A stretch of 64,000 bases of DNA from VRUE01 sp035318745. Its GTDB lineage: Bacteria > Actinomycetota > Thermoleophilia > Solirubrobacterales > 70-9. Below are positions 60,461 to 64,000 of the stretch, in pieces (the first letter of the stretch is position 1; the number at the start of each line of letters is the position of its first letter). A program made the position numbers and the translations under genes. The notes under the pieces were generated by a model that searched no databases, was not told the origin of the DNA, and saw only the letters and a list, made by a program, of their open reading frames with translations. The stretch is from NCBI GenBank assembly GCA_035318745.1, contig DATHEA010000021.1:186001-250000 (forward strand). The letters run 5' to 3'.

Positions 60461-62140
60461 CTAGCGGCGGCGGACTAGCCGCGTTATCTGCTCCAGCTCG
60501 GCAATGCGGAGCAGCTTTGCGATGCCCACGTAGACCAGGCCGCCCAGCGCCAGTGCCGTTCCCAGCGAGATGATCTGGCCTCCCAGGCCGCGGCCGAGGG
60601 CCTCGTCCAGAAGGTCCCAGACTCCAAACGACACCGCCCCAAGCGCCGCTGCCGCGAGAGCGATCCGCATGCCGGTGGAGAGCAGCCTGCCCAGCTCCAT
60701 GCCGCCGAGCTCGCGGCGCAGGACGACCGCCTGTGCAAGCACGGCGACCGTGGTGCCGATGCCCGTACCGGCGACGATCCCGCCCGTGCCGAAGGGCTTG
60801 TAGAGAAGCAGGGCGCCGAGCGCCGAGACGATCAGGTCGAGGCCGGCGAGGCCGGTGGCCATCCAGGGACGCTGGAGGCTGAAGAAGGTCCGCGTCTGCA
60901 GCAGGTAGAGGCCGTTGGTCGGCAGCGAGAAGGCGAACCAGAAGAGGGCGGTGGCGACCAGGGTCGTCTGCTCGGGAGTGAACTCGCCGCGCTGGTAGAC
61001 CAGCCGGATCATCGGCTCGGAGAGGACCAGGACCGCGGCTGCGGCGGGCAAGAGGACGAAGAGGATCTGGCGCATCCCGTTGGCCATCGTCGCCCGCAGG
61101 TTGTCGTGCTCGCCGCGGGCGGCGAAGCGGGCGAGGGTCGGGAAGAGCACGGTCGCGATCGCAACCGAGAAGATCCCTTGCGGCAACTGGTAGATCCGGA
61201 ACGCCTTGTCGATCGCCGCCGGAGACTGCTCGCTGACCAGGCTGCCGAAGAGGCTGTTGATCAGCAGGTTGAAGTTGATCAGGCCGAGGCTGATCGTCAC
61301 CGGCAGCATCAGCAGGAGGACGCGGCGCACGTCGGGGTTGCGCCACTCGAAGCTCCAGCCGAACTTGAACGGCGTATTGCGCAGATCGAAGGTGGGAATC
61401 AGCAGCTGCACCAGGGTGCCGGCGAGGATGCCGATCGCGTAGGCGTAGATCCGGTTCTGCCCGTGGAAGGCCGGGATCAGGAAGACCAGCACGGCGATGA
61501 TCGTCAGGTTCCAGAACAGCGGCGAGATCGCGAAGGCACCGAAGCGGTCGTAGCTGTTGAGGATGCCGACGACGACGCCGCTCAACCCGAGCAGGATCAG
61601 GATCGGGAAGAGGACCTGGGAGAGGGTGACGGTGAGGTCGAGGATCGCCCCCTCGAAGCCGGGGGCGAAGAGCGGCATGATGACCGGCGCAAGCAGCACG
61701 AACATGGCCGTGATCGCGCCCAGCACGAGGGTGACCAGCAGCAACAGGGTCGAGGCGAGCCGGAAGGCCTCGCGGTAGTTCTTCTTCTCCAGCTGCTCGG
61801 TGAAGACTGGGACGAAGGCCGGCTGCAGCGCCGCATCGGCGAAGAGGGCACGAATCAGATTGGGAACCTGGAAGGCGATCGTGAAGGCGGACATCGGGCC
61901 GCTGATGCCGTAGTAGCCGGCGGCAACGATCTCACGGACGAGGCCGGCGATTCGCGAGGCGGCGGTGGCGAGGGAGAAGAAGGCCGTGGAGCGGGCGATG
62001 CGTCCGGAACGGGAGCCTGGAGCCGGCTCGCCGGAGCTTTCCTCGCCGGGCTCGAAGGCCTCGGCGGCCCGCAGTGCGGCGTCGGCGGCGACCGCTGCCT
62101 CCTCGCGATCGTCTCTGTCAGGTGCCCTGGGGGTCTCCAA
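60461..62140 (-). CDS. murJ: Lipid II flippase MurJ
   Basis: This MOP-superfamily flippase moves lipid II across the membrane. The 559-residue protein has an acidic cytoplasmic N-terminus of about 45 residues and then 14 TM helices. Key stretches are SRIAGLVREIVAAGYYG, FQVPNLIRALFADAALQPAF, PVFTEQLEKK, RIYQLPQGIFSVAIATVLFP and FYxx-like YQRGEFTPEQT. The start is TTG 62140. Actinobacterial MurJ/MviN often carries a kinase-like tail, which is absent here. Divergent from rpsT. Confidence 0.94.
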   Translation of the reverse strand: METPRAPDRDDREEAAVAADAALRAAEAFEPGEESSGEPAPGSRSGRIARSTAFFSLATAASRIAGLVREIVAAGYYGISGPMSAFTIAFQVPNLIRALFADAALQPAFVPVFTEQLEKKNYREAFRLASTLLLLVTLVLGAITAMFVLLAPVIMPLFAPGFEGAILDLTVTLSQVLFPILILLGLSGVVVGILNSYDRFGAFAISPLFWNLTIIAVLVFLIPAFHGQNRIYAYAIGILAGTLVQLLIPTFDLRNTPFKFGWSFEWRNPDVRRVLLLMLPVTISLGLINFNLLINSLFGSLVSEQSPAAIDKAFRIYQLPQGIFSVAIATVLFPTLARFAARGEHDNLRATMANGMRQILFVLLPAAAAVLVLSEPMIRLVYQRGEFTPEQTTLVATALFWFAFSLPTNGLYLLQTRTFFSLQRPWMATGLAGLDLIVSALGALLLYKPFGTGGIVAGTGIGTTVAVLAQAVVLRRELGGMELGRLLSTGMRIALAAAALGAVSFGVWDLLDEALGRGLGGQIISLGTALALGGLVYVGIAKLLRIAELEQITRLVRRR

Positions 62141-62156
62141 GCTGGATCTCAGTCGC

Positions 62157-62162
62157 TATAGT
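62157..62162 (+). promoter_or_regulatory. -10 element of rpsT
   Basis: TATAGT lies 48 bases before the rpsT ATG and only 16 bases from the divergent murJ start codon. No convincing -35 is present at 16-18 bp. Strong ribosomal-protein promoters in GC-rich genomes often show such a -10, so I report it with moderate confidence. Confidence 0.45.
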
Positions 62163-62210
62163 CGGCGGCCGTCTGGGGGCTGGCTGGTGCCGCTTCCAGG
62201 CTCACGACTC

Positions 62211-62477
62211 ATGGCCAACATAGCCTCACAAAAGAAGCGGATCCTACGCAGCGACCGCGAGCGAACCGAGAACCGGCTCCTGACGAGCACGGTCAAGACC
62301 TATTTCCGGCGGCTCGAAAGCGCCGTTGAGGGCGGCGATACGGCCGCGATAGAGACCGAGCACCGCGCACTGGTCTCGCGCATCGACAAGGCGATCCAAA
62401 AAGGCGCCATGCACAAGAACACCGGCGCGCGCAAGAAGGCAAAAGCCGCACGCATCGCGACTGCCGCAGCGAAGTAA
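62211..62477 (+). CDS. rpsT: 30S ribosomal protein S20
   Basis: This protein binds 16S rRNA in early 30S assembly. The 88 residues begin MANIASQKKRILRSDRERTE and continue NRLLTSTVKTYFRRLESAVE, with the C-terminal KGAMHKNTGARKKAKAARIA. Length and Lys/Arg content match S20. The start is ATG 62211; the upstream frame belongs to the murJ antisense. The TAA stop abuts the holA stop with no spacer. Confidence 0.96.
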   Translation: MANIASQKKRILRSDRERTENRLLTSTVKTYFRRLESAVEGGDTAAIETEHRALVSRIDKAIQKGAMHKNTGARKKAKAARIATAAAK

Positions 62478-63458
62478 TCAGGCCGGCACGCCCGCCGCGG
62501 CGCGCAGCGCCAGGGTCAGCGCCAGCTCATCGCCGTAATCGGCGCCTCCGCGGCACCAGACCTCGAGATCGGCAAGCGCGATCATTGCCTCCCGCAACTC
62601 GCTCGCGTCGACGTTTTGAAGCCTGCGAACCAGTTGCTTGGCCGCATAGGGATGCATGCCGAGGCTCGACTCGACCTGCTTCGGTGGCATCCCCTCCTCC
62701 AGCATTGCCGCCGCCGCGCAAGCTTTGCGCAAGCGCGATGCGAGGCCGTAGATCAACCCGGTGACGTTCTCACCCTGCGAGATCAGCCGCTCGGCGATCC
62801 GCAGCGCGGCCGCCGCATCGCGCTCCAGCAACGCGTCGGACAGTGCCCACACGACCGCCTCTGAGGTATCGGCGATCATCTCGCCCAGATCGGCAGCGTC
62901 CACCGTCCCGCTCTCTCCCGCCCAAAGCGCGAGGCGTTCCAGCTCGTTGTGGAGGCGCTGCGGATTCGCCCCCATGCGATCGACCAGCATGCGTGCCGCC
63001 GCCGGGTCGAGGCGGAAGCCGAGCTGCTCTGCGTCGGCGATCAGCAACCGCGGCATGTCCCTCGCTTTGGGAGCCTCGAATTCGTGGATCTCCCCTTGGG
63101 CCGCCTTGACCGCGTGGACCAGCTTCGCCGGCGCCTTCCCCCGCGCAATCAGGACGATACTGAGATCGGGAGGTAGTCCGGCAATCGCCGCCGCCACCGC
63201 TTCCAGCTGCCGGTCGCGCCAGCGCTCCACGCCGTCGGCGAGCAGGTAGCGACGGGATTCCGTCAGCGACATCGCCGGGATCGAGCCCAGCAGAGCCTCG
63301 TGGTCAGGCGCCCCCCGACCCTCGCCGGGCTCGAAGACCTGCAGCGAGGCGACTCCCCCGTCGCGCTCTGCCCGCGCCCGCAGGCGTGAGCGCGTTGCGT
63401 CGATCTTGGCCCCATCGGTGCCGGCGATCAGATAGAGGGGGCGCATCTCCTCGGCCAT
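62478..63458 (-). CDS. holA: DNA polymerase III delta subunit
   Basis: This clamp-loader subunit opens the beta ring. The 326 residues start with RPLYLIAGTDGAKIDATRSR and have ARDMPRLLIADAEQLGFRLD, GANPQRLHNELERLALWAG, TSEAVVWALSDALLERDAAA and SSLGMHPYAAKQLVRRLQNV, all in the HolA pattern. holA next to rpsT is a widespread pairing, here tail to tail. The start is ATG 63458 or the ATG four codons later. Confidence 0.93.
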   Translation of the reverse strand: MAEEMRPLYLIAGTDGAKIDATRSRLRARAERDGGVASLQVFEPGEGRGAPDHEALLGSIPAMSLTESRRYLLADGVERWRDRQLEAVAAAIAGLPPDLSIVLIARGKAPAKLVHAVKAAQGEIHEFEAPKARDMPRLLIADAEQLGFRLDPAAARMLVDRMGANPQRLHNELERLALWAGESGTVDAADLGEMIADTSEAVVWALSDALLERDAAAALRIAERLISQGENVTGLIYGLASRLRKACAAAAMLEEGMPPKQVESSLGMHPYAAKQLVRRLQNVDASELREAMIALADLEVWCRGGADYGDELALTLALRAAAGVPA

Positions 63459-63495
63459 GAGCCGCCGAGTCTAGATGCCGGCCCGGAACGGCCCG

Positions 63496-64000
63496 CTACC
63501 AGTGACCGTGGCCGTAACCGTGGCCGCCGCCGTGACCCCATGACGGCGCATGTGCCTGTCCGTCGTCGGATTCATCGGGGGCATCGGCTTCTGGCGGAGG
63601 CGTTTCGCCCGGGGTGGGTGCCGTTTCGGGACTTTCGCTCGATTCGGGGGTGTCCGAATCTTCCCCGCCCCCCGAGTGGCCGTGGCCATGGCCGTGGTTC
63701 GTACCTCCGCCGGAGTGATGGCCGTGATCGTGTTCGTCGCCTTCGTCGGTGGCCGGCGGAGTCTGCGAGGGGATCGGAGCTTCCGGCGTAGTTTGAGCCA
63801 CCTGACCCGGAGGTGGGGAGGCGGAACTGGCGACCGGTACCGCTGCCGCTGCGGGTTCGGGAGCCGGGGCGGGCTGCTGAGCGACCGGAGCCGGATCCGG
63901 GATCGGGCCGCTGGCCGGGCTGCCACCGGCCGGGTCCCTCGGAGTTGGGTGGGCGGCGACAAGACCTGCGGTCTGGGGGGTCTGCGATCCAACCAGCGCG
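63496..64000 (-). CDS. C-terminal part of a Pro/Ala- and His/Gly-rich protein (cut by window edge)
   Basis: The frame is open to base 64000 and ends at 63496, giving about 167 residues. The first 90 are Pro/Ala-rich (PIPDPAPVAQQPAPAPEPAA). The rest is acidic and histidine-rich: DEGDEHDHGHHSGGGTNHGH, GHGHSGGGEDSD and a last WGHGGGHGYGHGHW. Histidine clusters suggest metal binding. The domain that carries this tail lies outside the window; the style resembles the tail of the ECF sigma factor at 28354. Confidence 0.6.
   Translation of the reverse strand, partial: ALVGSQTPQTAGLVAAHPTPRDPAGGSPASGPIPDPAPVAQQPAPAPEPAAAAVPVASSASPPPGQVAQTTPEAPIPSQTPPATDEGDEHDHGHHSGGGTNHGHGHGHSGGGEDSDTPESSESPETAPTPGETPPPEADAPDESDDGQAHAPSWGHGGGHGYGHGHW

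Overview
This is a 64 kb piece of a high-GC chromosome from an actinobacterium. It is most likely from the class Thermoleophilia (Solirubrobacterales-like). The placement is inferred from several features: ATGA/GTGA-type start-stop overlaps throughout, a PPi-type phosphofructokinase motif, a HadA/HadB-like dehydratase pair, Ku plus a stand-alone LigD-type polymerase, a four-S1-domain RpsA, HrcA beside a very short DnaJ, and a secreted-protein family I associate with that order. Almost everything is housekeeping. I see no prophage, transposase, CRISPR array, rRNA or tRNA.

Layout. 1-5.4 kb: start of trpS, a 14-TM drug exporter, a FetAB-type ABC exporter, then Ku and a LigD polymerase-domain protein on the opposite strand. 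5.4-10.3 kb: glycine-cleavage operon gcvT-gcvH-gcvPA-gcvPB and a GNAT acetyltransferase. 10.3-18.8 kb: division and cell-wall block trx-murD-ftsW-murG-murC-murB-ftsQ, then ftsZ with its own promoter. 18.9-26.7 kb: uvrB with small flanking genes, then the run rpsA-coaE-lytic transglycosylase-MFS-hypothetical. 26.7-34.1 kb: a flavoprotein reductase, a DMT transporter, a membrane-tethered ECF sigma factor followed by a secreted acidic Ca-binding-type protein, polA, and a frameshifted secreted-protein gene. 34.1-39.1 kb: malic enzyme, a TIGR01777-type SDR, a small lipoprotein, PPi-type pfkA and a methyltransferase. 39.1-48.1 kb: a tryptophan supercluster transcribed hisIE-trpE-trpG-trpD-trpC-htrA-trpF-trpB-trpA. 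48.1-58.2 kb: era, ybeY, phoH, yqeY, a VapBC-like toxin-antitoxin pair, murI, prmA, dnaJ, hrcA, HadA/HadB-like genes and lepA. 58.2-64 kb: a GT-C membrane protein, murJ, rpsT, holA and the C-terminal part of a His/Pro-rich protein cut by the window edge.

Two things stand out. First, a dispersed family of roughly 60-150 bp palindromic elements (arms of about 23-25 bp with a GGGTRTCCCC-like core) lies in intergenic gaps and also in frame inside coding genes (prmA and twice in the GT-C gene). Two inverted copies bracket a small lipoprotein gene. Second, an ECF sigma factor carries its own transmembrane helix and a roughly 200-residue Ser/Gly/Asp tail, and sits beside a secreted protein with matching acidic low-complexity sequence. 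This is a candidate sigma-tether/sensor pair. Smaller oddities are a 221-residue DnaJ without zinc finger, a CIRCE-sized but sequence-unrelated inverted repeat before hrcA, a 175-residue FtsQ, and htrA inserted in the trp operon.
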